Source: Phaseolus vulgaris (lineage: Eukaryota > Streptophyta > Magnoliopsida > Fabales > Fabaceae). From it: a stretch of 64,000 nt of DNA. The position numbers were made by a program, and so were the translations under genes. This document shows, in pieces, positions 11,064 through 21,458 of this stretch (within the stretch, counting starts at the first letter, position 1; each line of letters begins with the position of its first letter). The DNA lies in contig NC_023750.2 of NCBI RefSeq assembly GCF_000499845.2, forward strand, positions 9,631,845-9,695,844, in the 5' to 3' direction. Under the pieces are notes generated by a model, which made no database searches, was not told the DNA's origin, and saw only the letters and a list, made by a program, of their open reading frames with translations.

Positions 11064-11475
11064 ATCAATAATTTCAGTATTAAATATAAATTATTATTTA
11101 CAAATTTATAAATTTAGTATTATTAAAAGATTATCATCCATATATACAATTTTATAAATGTAATGACTAGAGCTCGGTTCTCGATTGTATTTTCATGATG
11201 GCTCGGTTCTTTTTTGCAATGGGAGGTCAACTCGGTTGTTAGGCCTGGGTGAGACCTGCGCAGATGGCTCTTTTCCAGGGTAGGCCCTAAGCGCGCAGTA
11301 GGGTTATTACACAAAGTAATTTTATATATAACATGCTTATAGATATGTTTGGGGCGGTGAATATAATTTTGTTATTATTGTGCATATTTGTTATTATTAC
11401 GTGGCAATATTTTCTTGTTGCATGTTTTGCACGTGGCTAGTGGCTATTAATCCTAGTAAGATAGGGAGATGCATT

Positions 11476-11987
11476 TGTTGAACCAAGTGGTGTTCAAGCT
11501 TTGAAGAATCCAAACCCTTTGAAGGATATTGAAGCCTTAGTTGTGTTTGTTGTTGCTGTGCTGGTTTAGTTTAGTTTTGGGGTAGTTTGAGTGTTGTAAT
11601 CCACCCTTTGATTAAATCTAAAGCATAGGCATTCTCAATCTTTGTGAAAGTAAAATGTTTTCAAACTAAGTTAAAACAACCAATTGTTTTGTCGAAACAA
11701 CCGATTATTTATACTTAGATGTTTTAAGAAAAGATTGAAAACTAGTTTTCAAAGGGTTGAACTGTTAGAACCAAAACAACCGATTGATTTGAGGAAACAA
11801 CCGATTGTTTGTTTTGGGACCATAACAGAAAAACTATTTTATCTTTGACTAAGCTTTAAATGATTTAACTGCTTACGCTCCAGTCATTAAATGCTTTGAC
11901 CAATCTTTTAATGCAATTTAAGAGTTTGTTAAGATTTGATAACAAACTACATCTTTGAATATATTCAGAAAAACAGATTTGAGAATT
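11476..11987 (+). repeat. Sire-A 5' LTR, first part
   Basis: It starts TGTTGAACCAAGTGG and runs to the Tat-2 insertion point. It aligns with 30177-30689 of the 3' LTR. It contains two pairs of the AAACAACCGATTGTTT-type palindrome (near 11680-11710 and 11777-11812), several with substitutions. The last five bases (GAATT) are the Tat-2 target duplication. Confidence 0.9.
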
Positions 11988-12059
11988 TGTACCGTCCCGT
12001 ATCCGGGCGTTGACTAAGTCAAGGTCAAAGTCAACGACTGGAAAGTCAAAGTCAACTCA

Positions 12060-12155
12060 AGGCGTCGCCCAGGTGTAGAGACGCCAAGAGGAAGCGTCGC
12101 CAAGACAAGGCGTCGCCAAGGCAAGGCGTCACCTAGGTGCAGGCGTCGCTAGATC
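12060..12155 (+). repeat. CGTCGCC minisatellite in Tat-2 U3
   Basis: Units of about 16-21 bp built around GGCGTCGCCAAGGCAA are repeated in tandem. Copy number differs between the two LTRs of Tat-2 (the 3' LTR has about 21 bp more near 24476), and related units occur in the solo LTR at 50760-50845. Related CGTCGCC units also lie after pol (18838-18935). Confidence 0.75.
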
Positions 12156-12190
12156 AAACAGTGTAGATACAAGGCAATCACAGCGTGGTT

Positions 12191-12226
12191 CCCCGATACC
12201 CATGGGTAGGAAAGACCATGGAGGGA
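12191..12226 (+). other. Covarying two-stem hairpin in Tat-2 5' LTR U3
   Basis: UCCC is followed after a short bulge by CCAUGG, a 10-nt loop GUAGGAAAGA, CCAUGG and then AGGGA. The inner 6-bp stem (12200-12205 with 12216-12221) and the outer UCCC/GGGA stem recur at 20720-20757, 20795-20834, 20873-20911, 20951-20987, 24566-24601 and 50871-50907, with compensatory or wobble changes. Confidence 0.65.
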
Positions 12227-12697
12227 GCGACGCCGTGGGAAGGCCTCAGGTCCCAATAGCACGGGGCAGCGATAAAGAGAAGGAAAAGGTGGCTTCAAGG
12301 CCATAGCAATAGTACCAGCGAAGGGCAGCCTGACTCGTGAAGTGCTTCTGCCGCCCCAGAGACGCCCGTGGGGCAGATACGACTCAAGAGGAAAGTCACG
12401 CCCAGGGCAACCGGGTGCAGGGTACAAAAGGAAGGCAGATACGCTCTCAAAGTAAGTGACTAGATACTTGGGGGCACGAGTTGGCACCCAAAAAGTCACC
12501 CCTAGCGCAGTAGCACTCTCAGCAGGAGGACTCACACGTAGAAATGTCCCCAGGTGGGCAGAAGCGCCCCCAGATGGGGTCATGGCGTCGTGAGGCCCTC
12601 CACGTGTACTACAGTCTTGTCAAAATGGAAACACCCTTTAGTCAGGTGCCAGGTAATTAAAAGTCATTCAATACAGTTTCCCTTTTCGAGCATTCAG

Positions 12698-12832
12698 GTA
12701 CTATAATGACTCCCAAGCGTTTCAACGTCTTAAATGCGCTACGTTCTCTAATTAAACGCTTTAATGAGTGCGTTATGTTTGTAATTAAAAGCGCTTTAAG
12801 GCGCTTTAAATGCTTGGGTGGTTTAAATAGCG
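12698..12832 (+). promoter_or_regulatory. Palindrome cluster and TATA-like box of Tat-2 LTR
   Basis: Several GCGCTTTAA or ACGCTTTAA words, partly forming AGCGCT and TTTAAA palindromes, lead to GGTTTAAATAGCGCGG (12819-12834), a plausible TATA box for element transcription. The same arrangement occurs in the 3' LTR (25070-25206) and the solo LTR (51340-51465). Confidence 0.5.
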
Positions 12833-13195
12833 CGGAGAATGTTGGAAAAAGGGTTGGAACTTTCGGCAAATTTACCAGAGAACTCTCTAGTTGCTTGCTC
12901 GTGCTTCAAGGCTACGTACAAGTGACTGGGGAATATTTTTGCCTGAAGGAGACAACACACACATATACACAGTTCTTTTACCACCTTCAGAGTGCCATAC
13001 GCGGTGCTCAGACACGTAGGTGGACAGTTTTTGGTGTTTCTTGCTGGCTGACTTGAGCGTCGGAGTGCACACGGCCGCTAGGGCGCCTTTTTGTCCTCTT
13101 TTTTGCAGGAATCCACAGGCAACCAGTGGGAAGGAGTCCCTAGCTGGCAGTTGAGGTCGCGCACGAAGACGTCCCGGTCAACCGGACGGAACATT

Positions 13196-13214
13196 TGGCG
13201 CCCACCGTGGGGCC
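13196..13214 (+). other. Primer-binding site of Tat-2
   Basis: TGGCGCCCACCGTGGGGCC starts two bases after the 5' LTR. This is the place and style of a tRNA primer-binding site, used to start minus-strand cDNA synthesis. Related plant elements use tRNA-Arg or tRNA-Asp type primers; the exact tRNA is not assigned here. Confidence 0.8.
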
Positions 13215-13286
13215 GATATAAAACATCAGTCCCATCACAAGTTCGAGAAAATCTATCAGGTTGCAGTAGCGCTGAAGGAGGTTGGA

Positions 13287-14400
13287 GTGACAATGGCCCC
13301 CACCAGACGAAGAGCAGCACGCGCAGCCCCAGCAGTCCTATCCATGCAGCAGGTCCTGGAAATAATGAGGGGGCTACAGCAGGACATGGCGGATTCGAAA
13401 ATGGAGCAGGAACGCATGCAGGCAGACCTTGACGCCTCGCATGAGCGGAACGAAGAGCTCCACCGTGTGAATGAGGAGTTGCGCCAGGGCCTGAGAAACG
13501 ATAGGAGGCGGCCTGGGCATGACGAGATGGAGAACCATTCCCCACCAAGGGAGTTTTCCACTCCTTTCTCACAGGAGATCCTAGACGCAGCGATCCCGAA
13601 CACGTTCGCGGGACCCAAGGTGATCTTCACCGGGATGGAGGACCCAGAGACGCACCTGGCTGCATTTCACACGCAGATGGTCCTGATAGGCGGTTCTGAT
13701 GCTGCCAAGTGCAAGCTCTTCATGAACACCCTGACCGGGATGGCTATGGACTGGTTCATTAGCCTCCCAGAAGGTCATATCACATCTTTCCGCCAATTGT
13801 CGCGATTGTTCCGAGAACAGTACTTAGCCAACAAGGCCCCGCCGCCGGTCTCCTACGACCTGCTCGATGTGAAGTAGTATCAGGGGGAGACCCTGAAGGA
13901 GTATATCAATCGCTTCGGGGCCCAGGTCGTGAAAGTTGGCACAACAGAGGAGCCTATGATCGTGTACGCATTTGTGAAAGGCGTGTGCCCCGGCCCCTTC
14001 GGAGAATCCATTATCCGTAATCGCCCTAGGACTTTCGCTGAATTACGGCGTAGGGCGGTAGAGCATATTGCTTCGGAAGGGGAGGTATGTGTGAAGCGCA
14101 CCAGCGCCGTGCCCTCACGCCCGAGGGGACCGGCGCGGGTTCAACCCGTCAGAGTTAATGAGACCACGACGGGGAGAAAGGAGCCAGAGGCGAGACGCCC
14201 CTACGAGGCCAGAAAGCCCCAGCCCCGGGGCCCAGCAGGAGGCGAACGCCCCGCCAGAGAAAGAGCAAGACCGGCGAGGTACAACTTCGTGGTTGAGTTG
14301 AAGGATTTGATCGCCGTGCCCAACATAGCTGAGAGGCTGAGGCGACCAGCGAAGACCGACAAGGTGTTAGGGCCCCGTAAAGACTCTTGGTGCGAATTCC
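13287..14400 (+). pseudogene. Tat-2 gag region (amber stop at 13875)
   Basis: Translation starts at the ATG at 13287. Residues 1-80 are charged and helical (VLEIMRGLQQDMADSKMEQE). The capsid-like core follows (DPETHLAAFHTQM, MDWFISLPEGHITSF, LFREQYLANKAPP, YDLLDV). TAG at 13875-13877 stands where Tat-3 has a CAG Gln before YQGE, so it is a private nonsense mutation. Beyond it the same frame continues (INRFGAQV, YAFVKGVCPGPFGES), then a basic Arg/Pro-rich stretch, then the CEFHEAFGHQIDNC zinc-binding-like motif at about 14392-14433. Gag would form the cytoplasmic virus-like particle and bind element RNA. Confidence 0.88.
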
Positions 14401-15560
14401 ACGAGGCTTTCGGGCACCAAATTGATAATTGCCTGTCGTTGGGCTACCAGCTAGATGAGCTGGTGAGGACTGGGTTTTTGAAAGATTATGTCGCAGATTC
14501 CACAACGACCGCCACCTTGCCGCCGCCGACAGAGGAGCCAGCACACGAGATGCCAGTGCTTGGCGAGGTCCACACCATTGCTGGAGGTTTTTCCGGCGGA
14601 GGACCCACTGCCTCCCAGCGAAAGAAATACGCGAGGGGGGTGAATTCAATCGAAGAGAGGCTCTCGGGGGAGCCTTGGGAGTCAGATATTGTGTTCACAA
14701 GAAGAGACCTCCGAGATGTGGTACCCCACGACAACGACCCCGTTGTCATCTCAGTCGTCACAGCTGGAAGGAAGGTCCACAGAGTGCTCGTTGATCAAGG
14801 GAGCTCGGCAGACGTCATGTTTCTGTCGACCTTCAATAAGTTACGGCTGTCCCCTGATCTGTTGAGTCCCTATACTGGGTGCCTGTATGGGTTCGGGGAT
14901 AACCAGGTAGAAGTCCGGGGGTACCTGGAGTTGAGGACTACGTTCACAGACGGAGAGGCCTCCCGCACCGAGAGCATCCGGTACCTCGTCGTGAACGCTA
15001 ATTCTGCCTACAATATTTTGCTGGGCAGACCGGCGTTAAACCGTCTGAGCGCGGTGTCCTCCACCCGTCACATGAAGATGAAGCTGCCGGACCTCAGTGG
15101 CCGGGTGATAGTCATCAGGTCAAACCAGGAGGAGGCGAGGAAATGCTATGAAAACAGCCTGAAAACGAAGAGAGGCGTATTCATGGTGTATGAACGTCCG
15201 CCGAGCGCGGACGCGACGATGATTGAGGCGATGCCCGCTGGGTTGACGCCTGAAGAGGCCATGGCGGAGAGGGCGATGCCCGAAGCAGATGTGCCGATGG
15301 AGAAAGGCCCTGACGACGCGGCGCCCGTAGAAGAGGTGGCGCCCGTTGAAGATGATAGCAGGGAGCAGCCTGCAGCTAACGCCATAGAAAGGGAGATTGG
15401 CGGCAAAACTTTCAAGTTAGGAAGTTCGCTAAGCTCCGAAGAACAGGAAGGGGTGGCAGGAGTGATTTCACGCCACCTGGATGCCTTCGCATGGTCCGCC
15501 TCGGATATGCCAGGCATCAACCCCGATTTCCTGTGTCACCACCTCAGCATGGACGCCACG
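14400..15560 (+). pseudogene. Tat-2 protease and linker region of pol
   Basis: It is in frame with gag and shows no stop in this part. It contains VVISVVTAGRKVHRVLVDQGSSADVM (about 14740-14820), the plant Tat version of the aspartic protease active-site region, followed by LLGRPALNRLS and MKMKLPDLSG. An acidic, low-complexity linker (about 15190-15370) precedes the FAWSASDMPGINPDFLCHHL block that leads into RT. The protease would cut Gag-Pol into mature parts. The open segment runs to 16064. Confidence 0.85.
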
Positions 15561-16763
15561 GTCCGCCCCGTGCGTCAGAGAAGGAGAAAGTTCAATGAGG
15601 AACGACAACAGGTGGTGAAAGATGAAACGCAGAAGCTGCTGAGCGCTGGCCACATCAGGGAGATCCAATACCCTGAGTGGCTCGCCAACGTCGTCTTGGT
15701 AAAAAAGGCGAACGGAAAGTGGAGGATGTGTGTTGACTTCACGGACCTGAACAAGGCATGCCCAAAGGACTCGTATCCGCTGCCCAGCATCGACGCCTTG
15801 GTAGACAGTGCGTCCGGCAGCAAGGTGCTGAGTTTCCTGGACGCCTTTTCAGGGTACAACCAAATCAAGATGCACCCAAGAGACGAGAGCAAGACTGCAT
15901 TCATGACTGAGACATGCAGTTACTGCTATAAGGTGATGCCCTTCGGGCTGAAAAATGCGGGCGCCACATACCAGAGGCTAATGGACAAGGTCCTGGCACC
16001 AATGCTTGGGAGGAATGTGTACGCCTATGTAGACGACATGGTGGCTGCGTCGCAAAATAGGGTGTAGCACATGGCAGACCTGGAGGAGTTGTTCCACACA
16101 ATATCCAAGTACCGCCTCAAGTTGAACCCCGAGAAGTGTGTTTTCGGGGTAGAGGCCGGTAAGTTCTTGGGTTTTTTGCTCACCGAGAGGGGGATAGAGG
16201 CGAACCCCGACAAATGTGCAGCTATTATCGCCATGCGGAGCCCGACATCGGTAAAGGAGGTGCAACAGTTGACAGGGCGGATGGCGGCGCTCTCGAGGTT
16301 TGTTTCCGCCAGAGGAGAAAAGGGGCACCCATACTTCCAGTGCCTCAAGAGAAACAGTCGCTTTGCATGGACTGATGAATGCGAAGCGGCTTTCGTTAAG
16401 CTGAAGGAGTACCTGGCGACGCCACCGGTCCTCTGCAAGCCGGTAACGGGCGTGCCCCTCCGGTTGTATTTTACTGTAACGGAGCGGGCCATCAGTTCTG
16501 TGTTGGTCCAAGAGCAGGACCAGAGTCAGAAGCCCATCTACTTCGTAAGCAAGGCCTTACAGGGGGCTGAGACGAGGTACCAAGCACTAGAGAAGGCGGT
16601 GCTGGCGGTAGTGTTCTCTGCTAGGAGGCTCCGTCATTACTTCCGCAGTTTTACGGTGGTGGTGATGACCAATCTCCCTATACAGAAAGTGCTGCAGAAA
16701 CCCGATGTGGCAGGAAGAATGGTACGCTGGGCAGTGGAACTGTCAGAATTCGACATCCAGTAG
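15560..16763 (+). pseudogene. Tat-2 reverse transcriptase and first RNase H (amber at 16065 and 16761)
   Basis: RT blocks are in order: EWLANVVLVKKANGKWRMCV, FLDAFSGYNQIKMHP, MPFGLKNAGATYQRLMD and the catalytic YVDD (16026-16037). TAG at 16065-16067 interrupts between YVDDMVA and HMADLEEL. RNase H follows (IYFVSKALQGAETRYQALEK). A second TAG at 16761-16763 replaces the Tyr found in Tat-3 (DIKYEPRG). All pieces stay in one frame, so these are point nonsense changes rather than indels. Together they should abolish full-length Pol. Confidence 0.9.
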
Positions 16764-17640
16764 GAGCCTAGAGGATCCATCAAAGGGCAGGTGTACGCAG
16801 ATTTTGTAGCAGAACTTTCGCCCGGAGGTGAGCAAGAGGTGGAAGCGAGTTCGCAGTGGCTGCTCTCGGTTGATGGCTCTTCAAACCAACAAGGGAGCGG
16901 TGCAGGAATAGTCTTGGAGGGACCCGACGGCATACTGATCGAGCAGGCCTTGCGTTTCGTCTTCAAGGCAAGTAACAATCAGGCAGAATATGAAGCCCTG
17001 ATAGCAGGAATGCTCTTGGCCAAGGAGATGGGCGCACAGAACCTCCTGGTGAAGAGCGACTCTCAGTTGATTACGGGGCAGGTGTCGGGTGAGTTCCAGG
17101 CGAAGGACCCACAGATGGCGGCGTATCTAAAATACGTCCAGTTGTTGAGGGGGGCGTTCAACGCTCTTGAGTTGATACACGTCCCGAGGGAGCAGAATGC
17201 CAGAGCTGACCTGCTCGCAAAGCTGGCCAGATCAGGCAAGGGGGGTAGACAGAGGACAGTGATCCAGGAGACTCTCAAAGCTCCGCGTCGTTTCGTGGAA
17301 GACAACAGGGTGGATGTCCTCCAGATTTATACATCAAGGGGAAGGCCGATGAGTCATTCCTCTTTGACCCAAGATACGCAGAGGGCGCCCCGCATCAGCA
17401 TATACGCGGGTGTGCCTGAAGAAGAGCAGATGCAGGTCTGTGTTTTGTCCAAGGGAGACACCTGGATGACGCCCTATAAACGATACCTGGAGGATGGGGC
17501 TCTTCCAGTGGACCCTGAAGAGGGTAAAGAAGTCAAAAGAAATGCCGCAAGATACACTTTGGTGGATGGGGTGCTGTTCAGGCACGGCTTCACTCACCCT
17601 ATCCTAACATGCGTCAGTGGCGATGAGTGCACCAGGATAA
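16764..17640 (+). pseudogene. Tat-2 second RNase H (aRNH) and linker
   Basis: It contains YADFVAELSPGG, LSVDGSSNQQGSGAG, FKASNNQAEYEALIAGMLLA, LLVKSDSQLITGQVSGEF and NARADLLAKLARS. This is the additional RNase H typical of Tat elements, with the Asp, Glu and Asp catalytic positions present. The first RNase H linked to RT lies just upstream. The same frame runs on into integrase. Confidence 0.85.
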
Positions 17641-18667
17641 TGGCGGAGCTACACGAAGGCATCTGCGGAAGCCATGTAGGGGGAAGATCCTTAGCCTCCA
17701 AGGTAGTACGCGCAGGTTTCTTCTGGCCAACAGTGAAAGAGGATTGCGCACGGCACGCCTAGCTGTGTAGGTAGTGCCAAAAGCACGCCGATTGGCACAA
17801 GGCGCCGCCAGAAGAGTTGCGGTCCATATACAGCCCGTGGCCTTTCCATACATGGGGAATTGACATCCTGGGCCCTTTCCCACTGGCAATCAGGCAGATG
17901 AAGTATCTGATCGTCGCCATCGAATACTTCACTAAGTGGATAGAGGCAGAGCCCGTGGCACAGATCACTGCGCATAAGGTACAGCATTTCGTGTGGAGAA
18001 ACATTGTGTATCGCTTTGGCGTACCTAGGCGCCTGATATCCGACAACGGGACCCAGTTTGCCAGTCAGCAGTTGAGAAATCTGTGTGCTGAAGTAGGAAT
18101 CAAACAAGTGTTCGCGTCGGTTGAACACCCCCAGACCAATGGACAAGTAGAGTCGGCAAACAGAGTTCTGCTGAGGGGGTTAAAAAGAAGGTTAGAGAAA
18201 GCCAAAGGGGCGTGGGCGGAAGAGGTGCCAAGGATTGTATGGGCATATCACACCACGCCCCAATCCTCTACTATGGAGACGCCTTTCAGTCTGGTGTACG
18301 GGTCAGACGCAATGATTCCAGTAGAAATACATGAAAGCTCACCACGTTTTCAAAACTTTGTGGTGGAGGAGTCCAATGAAGAGAGGCGGGTAAACCTGGA
18401 TCTGCTAGAATAAAAGCTGAAGCGATGAAGAGAAGAGTAGAGCGGCAATATAACTCTAAGGTAAAGCCGCGACAGTTTCAGGTGGGCGACCTAGTGATGA
18501 GGAAAGCCCACCCATACGAGTTGGAGAATAAGCTGTCTCCCAAGTGGACCGGGCCCTTCAGGGTTACTGAGGCTAAGGGCAATGGTTCGTACAACCTGGA
18601 GACTTTAGATGGAGGGCCCATCCCGCACAGTTGGAATGCAGCCAACTTAAAATTTTATTTCAGTTGA
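17640..18667 (+). pseudogene. Tat-2 integrase (two amber stops and a deletion frameshift)
   Basis: The HHCC zinc domain starts at MAELHEGICGSHVGG. TAG codons at 17760-17762 and 17772-17774 fall where Tat-3 has Gln (CAG) codons within the C-x-x-C part. The DDE core follows: GIDILGPF, SDNGTQFAS and TNGQVESAN. Near 18403-18415 about 22 bp are missing relative to Tat-3, producing TAA (18411-18413) and a frameshift. The C-terminal part (KRRVERQYNSKV, GDLVMRKAHP, KWTGPFRV) continues in another frame to 18667. Integrase would insert cDNA into the genome. Confidence 0.9.
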
Positions 18668-18837
18668 CTTATGTAAGCAGTATGTAACAATTTAGTTGAA
18701 GGGGACGCTCTTTTTCCCTCTCGGGGGTTTTTTAATGATGTCACCCTAATAAAAGGAAAACCCAGTTTGAGAAAAAGAAGTGCCTTGGTTTTCAGCCTTT
18801 ATCTTTCCTTGTTTGAAGATTATGTGATGCGCCGCCT
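18668..18837 (+). other. Tat-2 post-pol spacer
   Basis: Noncoding. It contains GGGGACGCTC followed by a TTTTTCCCTCTCGGGGG block that resembles the region after pol in Tat-3 (62093-62125), so it is a conserved part of the element. No ORF is recognised. Confidence 0.5.
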
Positions 18838-18935
18838 AGGCCATGGCGCCGCCAATAAAGAAGGCGTCGCCCAGAAAGAAGGCGCCACCCAGATAAGGGC
18901 GTCGCCCTGAGCAGGTGTCGCCCAAGTGAAGACAG
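18838..18935 (+). repeat. CGTCGCC-type short tandem units after Tat-2 pol
   Basis: About five units of roughly 20 bp built on GGCGTCGCCC or GGCGCCACCC. They resemble the U3 minisatellite of the same element, suggesting exchange between LTR and post-pol region. Confidence 0.6.
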
Positions 18936-19121
18936 GCATCGTTGGAAGAACGAGACGAAAGGAAAATGTGCAGTACATGAAGCATATGCAAAGTGAAGTA
19001 GCGTTACAAAAATCAAGTATGACATTGAAAAGTTGTTGTTACAAGCAATGTTCAATACAATGGGAGCAACACAAACGACACAAACGCTACAAATCATGCA
19101 AAAACACGAACAAGCCATTTC

Positions 19122-20086
19122 TCAGCGCTCATCAGAGTCATCACTAGAGGAAGGCGAAGCCCCTTTTCCAGCCCGCAGCGCTCGAGTAAGTCGTGTCCTC
19201 TTTTCTTGGTTTAGTTTCGAACCTGCACCAGGGGAAAAGACGTGTTAGAGGCACCATGAAGAAAGACAGGCACAGTTAGAAAGTAACGAAGGCCGAGTTT
19301 CCTAAGGCAGTGGTTCTTACATATGTACTTCTCAAGAGTCCCAGCGTTGAACTCCAGGCTGATTACCGTAGCAGAGTCAAAACCTCCCGCCTCAGCAAGA
19401 ATCCGGCAAGCTATTTGATCACTTGGAGCCAGATTCTTGAGGGGTTTGGCTTTGAGGACCTTTTCCTCTCTCACCCAGTACAGCGGAAACCCATCCAGAG
19501 CGTCGGGAACAAGATCAGTACGACAGATCTTGAAGAACCGGCCTTTCCACCCCGTGAACGAGCTTTGAAAGGGTGTGAAGAGAACTCTTCCAGGCACATT
19601 GCTGAGAGTTACCCAGAGGTTGTGTCTCTGCCTCTTCACCTCAAAGAAGTGAAGAAAGAGGTCAACCGAGGGTGCACAACCCAAAAACCCGAAGAGAACA
19701 TTGAAGGCTTTGACAAAGGCCCAGCTGTTGGGGTATAACTGGGCCGGAGCAACGTTGATCTCCGTCAGCAGTTCCTTCTCGAACCAGGAGAAGGGTAAGC
19801 GCACCCCGATGGTCTTGAACACCACCTGGTAAAAGTAAATGAAAGGGACCCCGTCGTTGGCCCGTTCGTCTCCACATACTGGCTCCCCTAGAGTGCAAGG
19901 GAGCACAGCGATGTCGTCGTCATGCCTCCTCGCGAAGGCTCGGTGGTCATAGGAACATGACTCCCCTTTGTGCTCCCGTATGGCCCTGGTAGAGAGTAAG
20001 CATGAACACTCGTCAAGAAGTTCGTTCGAAGCCCAAGGGTACAAGTCTTTGGGGCGAACCCTGGAGGAAGCAGCGTGAGATGACAT
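19122..20086 (-). CDS. Tat-2 antisense gene a: spliced Transposase_28-like protein
   Basis: The minus-strand ORF starts at 20086 (MSSHAASSRVRPKDLYPW). It carries FEKELLTEINVAPAQLYPNSWAFVKAF-type blocks, which from memory resemble the Pfam putative gypsy-type transposon family (Transposase_28). The unspliced frame ends at 19211. Splicing a GTAAGA donor (19320/19319) to a GTGCAG acceptor (19223) removes 98 bp and joins exon 1 (20086-19321) to exon 2 (19222-19122) in frame, giving about 288 residues with a Ser/Asp-rich tail (SSSDDSDER). No internal stop is seen. The role is unknown. It lacks the coiled-coil tail found in gene b. Splicing is inferred from sequence only. Confidence 0.62.
19223..19320 (-). 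other. Predicted intron of antisense gene a
   Basis: On the minus strand: GTAAGAACC at the donor, a pyrimidine-rich stretch, and CCCCTGGTGCAG at the acceptor. It is a phase-1 intron, at the same place in the protein alignment as the gene b intron. Confidence 0.6.
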
Positions 20087-20700
20087 TCTTTAACAAGATC
20101 AGGACTGCCAGAAATGCAAGAGTTGAGTGAGGGGAGCGAAGGCTAGAACAACCCTTCGGCAGAGAAGAAAGGGTGCAAGAAGGAAGGGTGCAAGAAGAAG
20201 GAACGCAAGTAGGTTATGAAGAGTGAGAAAATGATGAAGATAGTTCCAGAGTTTGAAGAGTTAAATAAAGCGGTTAGAGCGCCAAACGACGTGAATGGAT
20301 GCACCGCACGATTGATACACGTGGCAGAAGATGAAAGGAGGACGCTGGCACCACTGGTTTAAATCAGAAAACGTCGTATCAGCAGAATATCCAGTGGTAC
20401 GATGCGCCGTCGAAAGTGAGTCAGGGGTACAGCAGGAGTCAGAAAATGGAATGACTAGATGCCCCATCAACCAGACAAGCAGCGCCACGTGGATCAAGTC
20501 GAATGACGGAACGTCCCATCAGCTATACAAGGAGCGCCACGTGGATGGCACAGACAAAGCCTTGAGCTCTTCGCTGCCATCAGGCATCGACCAAGGCAAG
20601 AATCAAAGTCAATGTCGAAGTAAAGGTAACGCCCGAGGCGTCGCCCGGAAGGATGTGAAGGGCGACACCAGTGTGAGACGTCACGGGCATCGCCAACCCA
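20087..20700. other. Spacer upstream of antisense gene a, no gene
   Basis: GC-moderate noncoding sequence between antisense gene a and the tandem array. It could hold the antisense promoter and 5' untranslated region of gene a, but no clear TATA box is chosen. Short CACGTGGAT-like words recur at 20324, 20483 and 20539. Confidence 0.4.
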
Positions 20701-20710
20701 AATACCAACT

Positions 20711-20995
20711 GGCGTCGCCTCCCCGATACCCACAGGTAGGAAAGACTGTGGAGGGAGACGAAAGTGAAGGAAGCAAAGTTAGTTGCTGGCGTTGTTTCCC
20801 CGATACCCACGGGTAGGAAAGACTGTGGAGGGAGATAAGATCGCCAAACGCCGGCGAATTACTGGCAAGGCGTTCCCCGATACCCACAGGTAGGAAAGAC
20901 TGTGGAGGGAGACGAGACCGCCAAACGCCAGCAAATCACTGGCAGGGCGTTCCCCGATACCTATGGGAAGGAAAGACCATGGAGGGAACAGACCC
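20711..20995 (+). repeat. Tandem array with hairpin units after Tat-2 pol
   Basis: Four units of about 70-80 bp each contain CCCCGATAC, a 6-bp stem, the loop GTAGGAAAGA (one copy GAAGGAAAGA), the complementary stem and AGGGA. Stems are CCACAG/CTGTGG (20730 and 20884), CCACGG/CTGTGG (20807) and CTATGG/CCATGG (20961). The same module occurs in the LTR U3 as CCATGG/CCATGG. This is the post-pol region where Tat elements build satellite-like arrays. Confidence 0.8.
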
Positions 20996-21458
20996 CCCCC
21001 ATAGCACTCAGCGTTTTAGACACCCGGGGACGATACGGTGCTGCTGTAGCAGTCCTCTCCTTAGGCGTGGCGCCGAGCGTTAAGGGTCAAAGAAAGAACC
21101 TTTCGGTATCAGAAACGTCCCGTGGACGATACGACGTCACTAAGTGAGCCTCTCCATGGGCGTGAGGGTTGACGTGCAACCTTTCCCGATCATACAAAAC
21201 CGCCCAACGAAGTGAAAGAAATGGGCGGAACACAGATAAAATAATCGAAGCGCGTGAAGGGAAAAGATGAGAATGAGATCGCATAAGCAGAATCGTATGT
21301 GGCAAAGACATAAAGGCAATCATACGAACATCCCAAATCAGTAACAAGAGTACGGATAGTTCAAAGAATTACAATTTTTAATAAATAAAATCAAAAACGA
21401 AGGTAAAGTATAAAGCAGTTAAGTGTGAAGCTGAAGGTGGCGGGTGAGAGACGGCGGC
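20996..21458. other. Spacer between array and antisense gene b, no gene
   Basis: Noncoding sequence, expected to include the 3' untranslated region of antisense gene b. No recognised motif. Confidence 0.4.

Larger units (their letters stand above)
11988..13193 (+). repeat. Tat-2 5' LTR
   Basis: A 1206-bp LTR from TGTACCGTCCC to CGGACGGAACA. The U3 region contains a CGTCGCC-rich minisatellite (12060-12155), a covarying hairpin (12191-12226) and clustered GCGCTTTAA palindromes before a TATA-like box. Near the 3' end are a GCTGACTTGAGCGTCGGAG block and a CGGCCGCTAGGGCGCC block shared with other Tat-type LTRs in the window. Confidence 0.95.

Noticed and set aside
254..11068. Target duplication for Tat-1
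   Set aside because: The 5-mers outside the two LTRs do not match; the element is too old or its LTR ends are slightly different from those chosen.
12149..12583. 144-codon ORF on the minus strand in the Tat-2 LTR, repeated at 24368-25009
   Set aside because: It lies within LTR U3 and comes from GC-rich repeat sequence; it is duplicated only because the LTR is duplicated. No domain is recognised.
14155..14649. Long reverse-strand ORFs overlapping Tat-2 and Tat-3 gag-pol (for example 14155-14649, 60563-61489 and 58628-59419)
   Set aside because: They mirror the codon pattern of the real sense frame, have no domain-like sequence and occur at homologous places only because the sense proteins are related.
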